NCBI RefSeq assembly: GCF_021018805.1
Contig: NC_086254.1
Location: 28,457,300-28,521,299, forward strand
Origin: Prinia subflava
Lineage: Eukaryota > Chordata > Aves > Passeriformes > Cisticolidae
Direction of reading: 5' to 3'
DNA length: 64,000 bases
The notes under the pieces were generated by a model. It was not told the DNA's origin. It worked only from the letters and a program-made list of their open reading frames with translations, and did no database searches. This document shows, piece after piece, positions 47,382 through 60,100 of the stretch. Positions within the stretch are counted from its first letter, which is position 1; every line of letters starts with the position of its first letter. Position numbers and translations under genes: made by a program.

Positions 47382-48420
47382 CTGGGGCAGCGAGAGGCAG
47401 CTTTAAAATCTGCTGATCGAACGGGTGGCAGGGGGCTGCAGCAAGGCAAGCGCACGAGAAACGCCGGGGAGGGGTGATTTATTACCAGGGAGAAGGGTGA
47501 TTTACTGCCACGGAACACAGCCCTCCTCCCCAGGAGCATTTTAATGGCATGCAACCCTGCGAGCCCGGCGCATCCCAGGCACACAGGATCACGCATATCC
47601 CCGCACGGCCGGCGGGCTGCACACACCATCCATCCCCACGGGCTGCGTGTCCCCCCCGCCTCCCCCATCCCTGCGGGCCGGTGAGTCCCCCACGCGCGGG
47701 TTTGTGCCCCCAGACCTTCCTCCGTGTACCCCGAGAGCCACCGGGGCTCCGGCATGACCCCCCGGCTCCGTGCGCCCATAAAACAGCAGGGAAAGCCCGA
47801 AGTTGGCAGAGAAGCCCAGGCGGGCGCTTACCTGCGGCGGGTCCCCTCTAGCGCGGCTCCGGAGCGGGCTCCGCTGCCCGCGGCCACATCCAGCAGCCCC
47901 GGGCCGGGGACGGGGGGGACGCGGGACAGAGCCGGGCACTCCGCAGGTGGAGGAGGGGAAAGGGCTGCTCCCGCAGGCAGGGATGCTGCCAGCACAGGGG
48001 GCTGCACCCCGGAGCCCACGTTTTTAAGGAAAAGGGAGGGATGAGCGAGAGGGAGGGAGGACGGAGGGCGGCTGGGCAGAGCCAGGCTGCCGGGCTGCTC
48101 CCACTGCGTAAGAGAAAAGCGGGAGGGGGAAGGAGGAAAAGAGTGGAGGGGGGGAAGGATGATAAATAACCAAACGCGGCAAAGGGAAGGCGAGTCCGCA
48201 CCTGCGAGACGCGGGCAGCGTCCTCCCCCCGCCCCGGGGAGCTGCGGTGGCCTCCCCGTCCCAGCCCCGGCGCGGCCAGGGGGGACAGCATCCCCCAGCC
48301 CCCCAAACCCAGCCTGCCGCAGCCCCCGACCCGCAGCCTACCTGCGGCGGGTTCCCAGCAGGAGATGCTGGGAGGAAGGGAAGAATCGGGAAAGGCTGCC
48401 GGGGAGATGGGGATTCGCGA
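47382..48420 (-). promoter_or_regulatory. OPRL1: CpG-rich OPRL1 promoter region with two candidate first exons
   Basis: Two near-consensus minus-strand donors, CCGCCGCAG|GTAAGC (exon end 47832) and CCGCCGCAG|GTAGGC (exon end 48342), could each splice to the acceptor at 47382. The surrounding sequence is CG-dense, with many GC boxes and no TATA. The similar donor contexts suggest alternative first exons. In mammals OPRL1 shares a bidirectional promoter with RGS19; this region is a candidate for the same. Confidence 0.6.
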
Positions 48421-48449
48421 AGCAGATTCCTCCCTCCTCTGCAATTGTG

Positions 48450-51400
48450 CAACCTGAGCGCTGTTCTAGCGCAGGAGCAGCGGAATGGGGAATCTGACCT
48501 AGAAACTGGCAAAAAAAAAATGCAAGGAGGAATGAGAACTACGGGGAGAAAATTGTTGTTGCTTAGTATTCTTCCAGCAGCATTAACTAAAGGTCGTTTT
48601 GGTGACCCAAACCATCCTGCACTTCTCGTCTGAGTTAGCTATTTCAGAAGCTGCAGTGGTAAATTGCTCACCTCAAGGTGGGGTGATGCACACAGACCCC
48701 ACAGGTACCTGCAGTTCCCAGTCTGGCTGTGGGACACTGACCCTGATAAATTCATTTCCCAGGAGCTGCAGAGTCCCCCACAGAAGCCAGCCCCCAAACA
48801 GGGTGCACAGAGGGCTTTGGGGCCCACCCCCAGTTTGAGCCCAGATCAGAGATGGTTTGACTGCTGAGAACCAGAGCCCCCTGCTCTGGTGCCTCTGGCC
48901 ATCTGCAGTGCTTCCCCAAAAAACCATTTCCCAGCATTTTGGGGAAATTTCTCACTGTTGGGGACACAAGCAGAGACACACACAGGTCAAAGCAAAGTCA
49001 GGACACACTTTCCCAAGAGGTGGACAAAAGGAACAAGAGCTCTTGGGCATCAAAGGTTTTTTTTATTTTCCCAACCCACAGCCTGCCCAACACAGAGCTC
49101 CTGGGCCCCAGCAGGCAGCCAGGGCTACCCCTTTGTGCTCCAGTTCTCCTTTAATGGATATTTGGGGATATTTAGCACAAAAGCTGCACCTTCTTCACCA
49201 GGAGCACAATGCTAAGGTATGGTGCTGCAATTTTCTTGAAAGCTTCAACAAGAGATCTCAGCTTTAACAGGGACAAGGGAAAAAAGCATGACCCAGAGTT
49301 CCAGCCCTCCTGTGGTACAGAACAGTCTCACTGCTTCAAAAAGTGGGGGGTTGTCAGTCCATTAATGAGAGTGTGAAATAAATATTAGACCAGACATTAC
49401 CTTAATTGTCAGTGGATTGATTTCCAAAGGCTGAAGCAAGGACAGCAGTAAATCAGTGCAAGAGCTCCCAGCTGGACAGCCCAGGAGCTGATGGGAAGAG
49501 TGTTTGCAAATTCAGCTCTGCTCCTCTCTGCTGGCTTTCACCCCAACAAATGCTCTCAGCCCTTCCCACACTCCTTTATTTTAATGCAGTGCAGCAAATA
49601 CAGCAGGTTCACCTATTTATCTTGTGGTTTTCTTTCTGGCCTGAGAGATGTGTTTCAGAAAGGTTCTGGAAAAGAGATCAGGAGTGCACTTTGAACTGCT
49701 GACAGCCAAGATATGTGTCTTGGACAAATATCCTTCTAAAAATTCCCCTCATCCATCCCTCTAACTGCTCCTCAATGTTCATCCCTGCCCTCTTTGCATG
49801 GGGAAAAAAGCCCAGGATGTTCATGCTGCACCTTCAGTCCTAATCCTGCTGCTTCACATGATTTTACTCCAATTATAATTCAATTATGGTGAGATCTGTC
49901 CTTCCAGAATATCTCATGATATCTTAACACATGCTCTCCTCAGGGTCCCTGGGGTGAGAGAAGAACAATCATCTCAAGAGCATGACTGCCAGATTTCTTC
50001 TTCATCAGAAGTCTCCTGTCCATTGGGGTCTATGCACCAAGCCTGGGAAGGAAGACAACCCAAATTTTATCAACATTACCCAAAAAGGACTTCTCCCAGC
50101 CTATTTCTTTGAAAAACAGATCAGCCCTTCAGCTCGAAGGTTTCTCAGCAAGGTAACAAAAGCCAAGAAAAGAACAAGACAAAAAGCCACCCTTCTTCCA
50201 GGTGATGCCCAGGGAGCCTTTGGGGAGGCAGCAGATCTCACACACCATTAGGAGATGCTGAATTTACAACAGAGGGTCCAGAGCATCAACATGCAAGTGA
50301 AAACCTTCCACTACAGCACATTGCTCCAACCTGCCTCCATCCAGCCTGGCCCTGAACACTCACAGAGATGGGGCAGCCACACAAACCTTAACCACTTCTA
50401 CCTCCAAACTCCTGGAGCATCAGCACAGTCTACACCCGTTGTGGATAAAAAATCCTTAATTATTTCAATACAATCCAGTTCAAGTGCCAATAATTGCATC
50501 TTCTGCCATTTCAACCCATTTAACTTTACAGATGCTGTTCTTAAATGTGGAGAACTTTTGCTGATCCTGCAGAAGACAGCCCTCAGCCACCTGCATCTCA
50601 TTTTAGCAACAGCCCACAGGGATTTTTTTTTTGCCTTTCCTTTCAGGAGGTGAAGACGTCTGCATGTCAGAGCTGTTTTGCCACCTTCAGCATGGTTTGT
50701 CAATCTGTTTAATCAAGGCCATCATGAGCAGAGAATTATTTTTTCAAGATGTGAAATCATTTTTTCATGCAGGGAATGAGCACCTGGGCTGGAGAGGAGC
50801 AGGAGAAAGGCTGGGGAGATGTGGAGTGTGCTGGAAAGCAAAGGTTCAAAAATGCAACTGTCACTCCTGGGATGAATGGCACATGATTAATGACTTGCCA
50901 AAGGCTAATTAGCTAAATTTGGACCACAACCACTGGTAATGGGTGATATTGCTCTTAGGACATTAATGATGACAAAATTTAGTAATGATGTATCCCTTCC
51001 TAAGGCAGAGGAGTTAGAACTGGATGATCTTTACAGATTTATGATCAACAGAGCATCAGGGAAACAAGAAAAAAATATAAATAAAAAGACACAAAAATAT
51101 GAAAACATTTTTTCTTGAACCCCAAACCCCACCTTTCCAGAGCAGCCTCTACAAGGGGATTCAGTGATACTTCACTGAGACAGTGGTGACAAATTCTTTT
51201 CCTTGCATGGTGCTATAAATCACAAAACAACACAAGACAAGAAAGATTCCACAAGTGGATTATCTGCCCTCCATGGCCAGCAGACTCATTCAGAGAATGA
51301 GAAATAACATCTATTAAAAAGAAGAGGACATTGGCTTCTTCAATATTTCCAGTAATACATATTCATTGTAGCTTTTGTACTTCCTCAAGTCAGACTCATT

Positions 51401-54400
51401 TTAGGGATGACAGAAACCTCTGCAGACTCTTTTCTGCACTGCCAAACATCAGAACAAAGAGAAAACCAGAAAAACTCCCAAGGAGCAAAGAGGGGATTGG
51501 GGACAAACACTGTGGGAAAAGGAATCCTGCTGACTGCAGAGTGTGTGGGGTGTTACCTCAACCCCATCCCCAACAAGGGGAATGGGGTCAGTGGGATGTC
51601 ACAGGCCATGTCCTACCTTGTCCAAAGTCCCCATCTCCCTTCCATGGTCACGGAACTTCCCAGGAAGAGCAGATCTGGGACAAGATCTCAGGATGCAAAT
51701 GGCAGGGCAATGGTCCACCCATATCAGAGGTGGCTAATCCCAGTACATCCCACACACTCTCAGACCAGTCACAAACACCAGCTAAGACATTCACTCACAG
51801 CTTTTAGGTCCAGCCCAGCAGAGAAAGGCAGCTGAGCTCATCCATCCCCACATTCCTGAAGGGCAGCTTCACCTGCCCAGTCTTGACACTTCTGTGCCCT
51901 GACAATCCAGCTTAATGCTGGCTGGGGACCTCCCTGCCAACTCCTGAGGCTGCAGGGAACTGATTCATAGGAACAGGCAAATTATACAATAAAACAATTT
52001 CCTGAAGGACCTGCTGATTTCCAGGGCCACCAAGCTAACAAAGCTGGAGTCAATGGATTCCTCTTTCTAAAACAGCAGGACAGCAGAACAAGTGTAATTC
52101 ATGCCCATTTCAAGCACAAATACAGAGGAAATCTCATTTCTCTTCTACCCATCTACAGGGTCCATGGCAAGGAGAATAACCAGGATTAGTGCCAGCAGCC
52201 ACCTGCATTTTAAGAACACTCTGTGTGCTGCTAGGGCTGATCCTCATTACTTATAAATAATTAGAGCAGATCTTGCTTTCACCAAAAATTCATTTAGAGC
52301 AAAATCCCCCAAGCTCCAGCAGGAGAAAGAGCTCACAATGCTACCGACTTCACTGATATTTTATTGTCTGCCATCACTATTTGCAATTTTCAAGGGACTG
52401 CTCATTTCAGGTGACTGCAGATGAGGCCATAAATCTTCACTGCAACATTAAAATGTGTTTTACTGTCTTCCTCCTCTTTGCATCTCAAACTCATGAACCT
52501 GGAAACAAGCAAGTCCCTCTACTCTTCCAAGACAGAAACAACTCCTCGCCCCCATTATTCCTTGCCCAGGACACTGATTTTTTTCACCATTCTGGGAATG
52601 GGCAGCCATCATCCAAGGCTCACTGTCTGGCTGTCCCAGATGCTGCGAGAGTAAGGGTCTCTGATTTCAAAAAAAGGCAGTGATGGTTGCAGGATTTACA
52701 CAGGTACTCAGTAAGAAACAGTGGCAGATGAATTTAGATCCTCTGAACACCATCCCAGCATTTTAACCTCTTATCCCTTAGGGAGGAAAACATCTCTGTG
52801 CTCAGATGGTGAATTTCACAGGAGCCTTTCAAAGTAAAGATCTGCTTATCACCTTTGTGCTGCAGTCCTTTTACATAGCCAACAGCTTGGAGAGCAACAA
52901 AATCACTGCAAAAAAAAGTCTGACACCCAGATACCCAGAAACCATTTGCTGTTTGCTTCCCCCTGAGCTTGCTGTCCCCAAAGAGATGTCACTCAAGTTC
53001 TCACTGTTGTGTGGATCAATAGCAGCTGATGCCTGATAAACCACCCCAAAGCAAGATGTTTTCACAGCTTTAACCCACCTGAACTGAGCCCTAGAAGCCT
53101 TCCCTCATCCCATTTTCCAGCAAGAGGAAACAATAGATGTTTACTGAAAATCTCAAGCAACCGTAGAGGGAAATGTATTTCCATCAGTTTCTCAAAGGTT
53201 TGAATATCTGCCTTGAAAAGGCTCCAGCCTTTAACAAATCTCTAACTGGGGAGAACCACCAGTTAGGCAGAGGAGATGTATGTAAATAACATGCAGCAAG
53301 CAGCAGAGATGTGCTGTCTCCTCACATATGCTATTTACGTGGCTGTCATGCTCTGGAGATGTCACACAAAGCCGTGGCAGCAGCACCATACACACACTCC
53401 AGCTCCACATAATTTCATGTGGGGTTGAGAGTCAACAGCCTGCCTGGGACAAGCTGGTTCCAGCAAAGCTGTGCTGAGTCACGGAAGTGAAAAATCTGGG
53501 CCTGAATGTTTGACAGGATAAAGAAACACTTCTAAATGTGTGTCACAGATGTCAGTGGCTGCACCCAGCCATGCCTGCCCGCAGGACCACGAGCACTGGT
53601 GGCCACCAGAGAGGCTTTCCAGCACCCTGGGCTGCTCAGAGCTCACTCCCAGCTGAGGGAAGTGTATTATTTCCCTGCAAAAGTGACCTTTAACCTTCAT
53701 GAGGAGCCTTTCTGTCCTTGCCTAAAGCCACAGCCTTTCCTAAGAAGCTGCTTCATGCCACAAGCTGATCCATTTCCACATATCCCTCACCCTCCACACA
53801 ATCAAACCCCTTTCCTTAACCCCACAGAGCCCTTTTGTCCCTCACCCACCCAACCCACACCACCTGCATCCACCGTGGAATGAAACTGTGCCACTGAGGC
53901 TCCTCCTCTCCAAGGGCTCTTCCAGCCTCAGCAAAGCCTGTGGCACCAGTGCTGCAGTGGCAGCTTGGGAGATGGGAGAGCTATTCAGGCTCAGTTCAGG
54001 AAAGCCACTGATGCTGAACCTGAGTGTTTGTGATTGAGCCAGGCTTTTAAATGTGAAAAACTTCCTGAAAAGACCCTGAGCAGCATATATCCTATTACAA
54101 TTTTCTCATCTGAATGTGAAAAATTCTGTGAACGGTCTTTAATCCCCTACCACAACTTTCACTCTCTCAGAAACACCAAGGGAACACATTTGGGGCTGTT
54201 ATTTAAGATTTTTCCAAGCAGGAGCACCCAGCAGGGCACAGCTGCCGTTTGTCACCTCATCCTCTCCTTCAGACACGGGGACATGCTCCTCCAAGGGAGG
54301 TTTCACTGAATTAATTTCTGAGAAAACTTTGGGGACCATTGCCATGTGTCTCTACTTTTTATTATTTCTGCGTACGCTGAAGGCTTCCAGTTACCATCCT

Positions 54401-56834
54401 TATGGTGACTGAAGCTTTCTGGTTCTCACACAATAAAAATCTGCAGAGGTCAGGGAAAATCCTGGAAACAATTTTTCCTCCCTGTCCTGACTTCCCTCTG
54501 TCTCATGACCTCTGGATCAGAAGTTTCTGTAAGTTCTTCCCATGGTTTCCCTGTGGCTGAAGTTTGGTGTAGGTGGATTAGGTCCCCATTCTGCACTGAG
54601 GATCAATCCAGGTGAGAAAACAGACCCAGGAACACAAAAACACTCACCCAGAGCTTTCAAAAACTCTGTTCTTGAAATAAGAATTTTAGAAGTCCAAAAA
54701 TTATAAACCTCCCTTAAGATCTTATCTGTGTGTGAGGTCACCCTACAAGCTGGGGCATCATCTCATGCTATCCATTGGCCTCAAGAACATCTGAATGAGG
54801 GCTGAAGAGAAGGAAGAAGAAGGGAAATGGCATTTTTAATAATACTGAGAGACAATTATACTTTTGGAGGTTTAGATTTGTGCTTTCCTGCAAGCTTTGA
54901 TCTTTCAGACAAGGTGAATTACATTTTGCAATATGTTTGGAGTTGCTTCTACTAACTTTGAAGTAGATATTAAAGCAGTTCAGGGCCACAGTCACCAAGG
55001 GTGGTTGGTAAATTTTGCCCAAGGATGCTTTTTATTGTCTCCTCATTGTGAAGCTCAGAATATGACAGTAAAATTTAATGATTTAACAAGCTGCCTTATT
55101 ACTGCCCTCTCTGCCCTTGTTTTCCTCACTGAAGCTTTCATGTTCTGAACCATTCCGGAGAAGCACCCACGCATCCCCCTTCAAATCCCAAAGAGTGCAA
55201 GATAGGCTGGAGGACACCTCCTGCCCAACACCTCCCGAGCCCTTCCACGAGTTTGTAAATTCCCATTGGAACCAGCAGGTGATGCTGAAGCAGAAAACAT
55301 GGAGTTCATTCTGCCTCCTATTAGGCTTTTATTTTCCTCCCGTAAAATTCCTAAGTGAGAAAAGCCCTGAGATCCTGGTGGGGTTTTTAGAAACATAAGA
55401 CAGAAATGGTGACACGCAGCATATGGCTTTGTTCACACTGTCTGCTCAGCTCTTCAATCCCAGGGAAAACACTCTGGGCTTTTTCACACCTAGGACGGAG
55501 GGAGGACACCTGAATTCACGGGAACTTCTCTCTAGTGGAAAGTTAGTGGGGTCTGAGCTCTCCTTGAGTGGTTCTTCCCACAGCACTTGCAAAGCCCTAG
55601 AGCTGCTCTCCAGTGACCTCGCTGTGACATTCCCAGTCTGTGGCAGACACCACGAGCTCCCTTGCCAGTCTGCAGGTGCTGGAGTGAGCACTGTGGGAAG
55701 CAGCTGTGTTGGGAGAGGAGACTCGTGCTCAGCATCCTCCTAACTCCTGCTGTGCTCCTCTGCAAACGTGGCCAGTGACCCTGTCCAGAGCAAGGACATG
55801 GCTTTTCCTCTTCCAAGGAGCCCCCCTGCATCATCAGCAGCTTCTGGGAGTCACACTGAGCTCTGAGTCTGGCAAATCATCCTGGTGGTCTTCCCTTGAA
55901 GCTGGAACATTGCAAGGGTTAGCAGTGCCACAGATGTGCTTCTCTGGGCTGCTTTTTGCTTTTAGTCCTTGACTTAATTCTGCATCTTAATGCTTTGGCT
56001 GAGACATCTGCCCGTGGGAGAGATCGCATTTATTAGATAAAAAGAAGAAGGAGAAATGGGGATGTCATCAGTAAATACCAGCAGAAAAGCATCCCTTTTT
56101 TGGTGCCAGTGTTCCCTGAGAGATATAAACTCCCTCCAGCCTCCTCCAGCAGCAGCGTGGCAGGAGGGCACCGGCTGCCTGCCCCAGCCCCTGCTCACCT
56201 CCCCTCTCCCCCAGGCGTGGCACAGGGGCAGTCCCAGCCCCACCCAGAGGTGCAGCAGAGCCTCACCTGCCCCATTCCCACAGCAGCTGCTGCTCTCCAG
56301 CTGCCACCAAGGGCAGGGACAGCCCAGCCCCTGCAGTGACAGCCTTACCCTGCCAACATTCACTCCTAACTGGGGCAGAGCCCATCCCAGTGTCCTGCTC
56401 ATCATCACCTTCTGTCACTGTCATCTCTGTGATGTGCAAGGAAGGATCACATGGACTTTTACCATCTGGGCTTTGTCTGCTGATGTAGCCCCAGGAGGGA
56501 GAACTTCTTTCATTCCCTTGACCATTCCTTGGCTTTTTTCTTAACTGGCAGCTCCAATGTGTGATATGTGCTAATTCTGTTCAGACAAAATCTAAAAATC
56601 AAATTAGTAGCTTTATCAGAAACATTAAACTGTGGAGAAGAGACACTTGATAGGCAGCCTCCACTCCAGGGGATGGGAAATGCAAAAGATCTTCCTGACA
56701 GGCACTGACAAGTGCAAGTGTTGCCAAATTTTCAGGGGAAAACAATTATCTTCATTATGCCAAGAGAAGAGCTTGATACCTCCAGTCCTTCCCCACTCAC
56801 CACGGGGACCAGGACCCAAATATTCTGTTTGGAC
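48450..56834. other. Intergenic or intronic stretch, no coding exon seen
   Basis: About 8.4 kb without a recognisable protein segment. Only minor CR1 scraps are seen (50,328-50,382 reverse; about 51,003-51,045 forward). It could be the first intron of RGS19 if that gene lies further right, but this is not shown by the sequence. Confidence 0.5.
50328..50382 (-). mobile_element. CR1 scrap, reverse
   Basis: TGCCTCCATCCAGCCTGGCC, CTGAACACTCACAGAGATGG and GGCAGCC are a short reverse CR1 remnant. Confidence 0.7.
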
Positions 56835-57120
56835 CTGCTGAAAAGAGTCCAGAGGAAGCCACAAAGATGCTCAGAGTGCTGGAGCCCCTCTGCTCTGGAG
56901 CTAGGCTGGGAGTGTTCATCCTGGAGAAGAGAAGGCTCTGAAGAGACCTTAGAGCCCCTTCCAGTGCCCAAAGGAGCTCTGAGAGAGCTGGAGAGGGGCT
57001 TTGGACAGGGGCACAGGGTGATGGGACAAGGGGGGATGGGTTCACACTGCCAGGGGCAGGGTTGGGTTGGATATTGAGAAGAAATTCTTCCCAGTGAGGG
57101 TGGCACAGGTTTTGCCTGCA
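56835..57120 (+). mobile_element. CR1 LINE 3' portion, forward
   Basis: GAGTCCAGAGGAAGCCACAA, CATCCTGGAGAAGAGAAGGC, GGACAAGGGGGGATGG and AGAAGAAATTCTTCCCAGTG form a truncated CR1 segment. It lies in the opposite orientation to, and overlaps the same region as, the element at 31.8-32.2 kb. Confidence 0.88.
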
Positions 57121-60100
57121 CAAATCCTTTACATATTTTCTAAGGAACTTCGCCACTGTACCCAGGTGCCTTCCACATAAAACTGCAGTAAACCCTGGTG
57201 GTTTGGGGGTCTGTAGGAGGCATTTATTTCCAGGATGGAAATGTACTTGGCTTAAAAGTTTTGCTTATGAGTATTTTTGAAAAAAGCTTTTAGTTTCTTT
57301 TAGTTTCCTTCCCCAGAGGATTTAGTTCTGTTATGTGCACTGATTTCCCTGAAGGCACACACAGCACAAGGATCCAAACAGAACAAACAAAGATCACAAG
57401 TTCAGAGCAAACTTTCATATCCCTTTTTCATTCCTAGCTCACTCCTAGATGAATTTCATCCAAATTTTCAGGCAGTTTCACTTGACTTTGTACAGCAATT
57501 TTCCCAGAAAGAAAAGATGCCACTTACATTTTCTTGAAAGCTCCAGCTAAAGTAAGAGCCAAACCCTGGCTAAGAGACAGGGTGACCTTGATGGAAAGTA
57601 AATAGAAGAAACGAGAAACAGAAACATTTAGAGTCCTCACAGCCTCCTCCCGTGACATCAGGCACCTCAGCTGCAGAGAATGTCACCTCTGGCAACCAGA
57701 TGACGTGGATGAAAATTTCTAGGAAAAGGGAAGAAAGGAAGAAAAAAGATTTGCTTTCATTCTAAGAAACATCACATGCAGCAGCTGTCCTCAAGGAAAA
57801 GATTGAAAAATCATTTCCTGGTTAGCCAGGGGCTGTTGGGTTTTTTGTTCCTTAACAAGGAGACACAGCCAAATCTAATGAAGGAGGAGGATGAAGCATG
57901 TGCAGCCCCCTGAAGCTGGAGGAAAGTGCTGTTCCTTCAGTCCCTGGGACATGGATGCCTGCACTTGGAGCACATCTCTGCCCGTGCCATGGAACAGGGC
58001 TCTGGAGAGCCAGCCCAAATTTGGGAGAGCTGAAAGTGTTTATGGCAGAATCAGAATGCAGCAGTGAATTGTAGTGCCGTGAGTGTGAGCCCTGCTGGCT
58101 CTGCCACAAACATCCACAGCAGCCAATCCCAACCCCTCACCCTTGCCAGACTGTCCTCTGCTCCAAACCTGTCTGCACTGCATCATCTGCTCTGGGCAGG
58201 GGTGTTCCCCCCTCCCTCTGTGCCAGCACCATCCTCTTCCTCCCATCCCATGAAGGACACAGGGACCTTTTCCATCCCCAGAAGTGGCTTTGCCACTGCT
58301 GAGCCTACACAGAGGGCACTTGGTAGCACCAGCCAGATCTCTGCTTCATCACAGCCTCAGATGATGGGCTATGTCTTAAAAGATTGGGAAAGCTTTTAGG
58401 AAGTCATTTAGGAAATTCTATTTGTCAGTTCCCAGGTCATCCCTCAGGCTGTGGCTCAGTGCCAGGAGCAGGAGCTGTGTCCTCCCAGCTCTGGGCAGCA
58501 TCCTCAGAAGGTGCAGATGCCAAAGGAAGCCTGTTCCCTGCTATTGGGATGAGACGCGACCAGTTCAACAAATCTGCAGGAGCAGGAAAACCCTCAGGGG
58601 TGTCAGGTCCAGATGAGCTGTGTCTCTTCCCACCCAAACCATTCTGGGATTCTGAGATTGTCCCAGATGCAGTTTGGGACCCCAGAATGCCCCCACTGGT
58701 GGCTCTGGCCCCATCCCTGAGGCCCTGCTGTCCTGGGAGCCCACTTGCACTTGGATAAGAGCAGAGCTGTGCCACTGATTTGCCCGGGACTCCCCCAAGG
58801 GGCTCAGACAGGAGGGAAGGTTTCCCAGATCATTTCTCCTGGGATCACACTCTGAGTCCTGCTGAGGGACATGTCTGAGCTTTTCCCTGCTCCTGCTCCA
58901 TTTGCCATCCCTCTCCTCAAGGGCACCATGCACTGGAAATTTGCTCATGGCTTTTTTCCAGGCTAACTCCTGGTTTTGTCCTTTATGTGTAAAGTGAATC
59001 TCGCCCAGATCTGGATCACAGACTCAAGCTCCCCTTCCCAAATCCCTGTCTCTCAGCAAGGCCAGCACACTTGTCTCAAGGTTGCACTTCAACTCCTGAA
59101 TTTATGTGGCTTTGGGCTGAATACTTTAAAGAGTTGTTTGGTGATTTCATCCTTGGATGTTGAGATACAGCAGCATAAATACAGCTCCTAAATTTTCTTC
59201 TTTTTTTTAATGTGAAAACATTGATGTCTGAGGTCAGCTGCTGTGCAGGGACTGACCCAGTTTGAGAGTACAGCTGTATTTTTCTGGCCCATCTTCTCTT
59301 TCTTCTTTGTGCAGTATTTGTTTCCTGAGAGAAAACAACAGATCAATTTTGCCTCATTATGTTCCCTGCACATTTTTAGAGATTCCTTATAAAATTCGCT
59401 GTACTGTTCCACCCTGTTTATCTGAAAGGTTGCAGGAGCTTGAAGCATCATTAGATCCTTGACAGGAATTATTTCTGCCTACAATTTACCATCCCTGCTT
59501 GGAGAAAAGTCTCAAACCAAAGGCAGGAGAGCTGCCCTGGAGCTCCTTAGCTGTGTGAGGCTTTGCTCTCTGTGCAGATCATATCAGCAGCTCACCCAGG
59601 GCTTCCAAAACCTCCTGATGTTTTGTGCTATAAACCCCAAGCCCCACACAGGACTTTGCTCCCTATATCCTGCTCCCAAACCACAATCCCCAGCTCATCT
59701 GCAGCAGCTTTTTTCAGCACCAAAACCCTAGTGGCAAAAAAATCCTTCACCTCCTAATCTGTGTTTACTCCACATTCTAAAAGCTTCCCACACCCAATGG
59801 GATAAGAGCACCTTCAATAGCAGTGGTGAAAATGATGGCTCTTATTTGGCCCCTGGTTCCTCATACTCTCCCACTCCTCTCCCTTTAAATGCAAGCTTTG
59901 AGGCATGTCCTGATGTTCAGTTTGTGCCTGTGGAGCATCTGCCATGGCCTGGGAATGGGCTTCTGGATGCTGCTGTTCCAAAAGTGCTGGGAGCTGTGTC
60001 CTCACACTTTGGTTGCAGCCACTTCACTCCTCCAATGCCAAAAATGAGGAGGAACAGCTTGAAAACACAACGATTTATAATTTTTTCCACTTGGGCAGAG

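Noticed and set aside
47848..48512. Long minus-strand Pro/Ser/Arg-rich frames in the OPRL1 promoter region
   Set aside because: GC-rich promoter and 5' UTR composition produces long open frames; nothing links them to a protein family.
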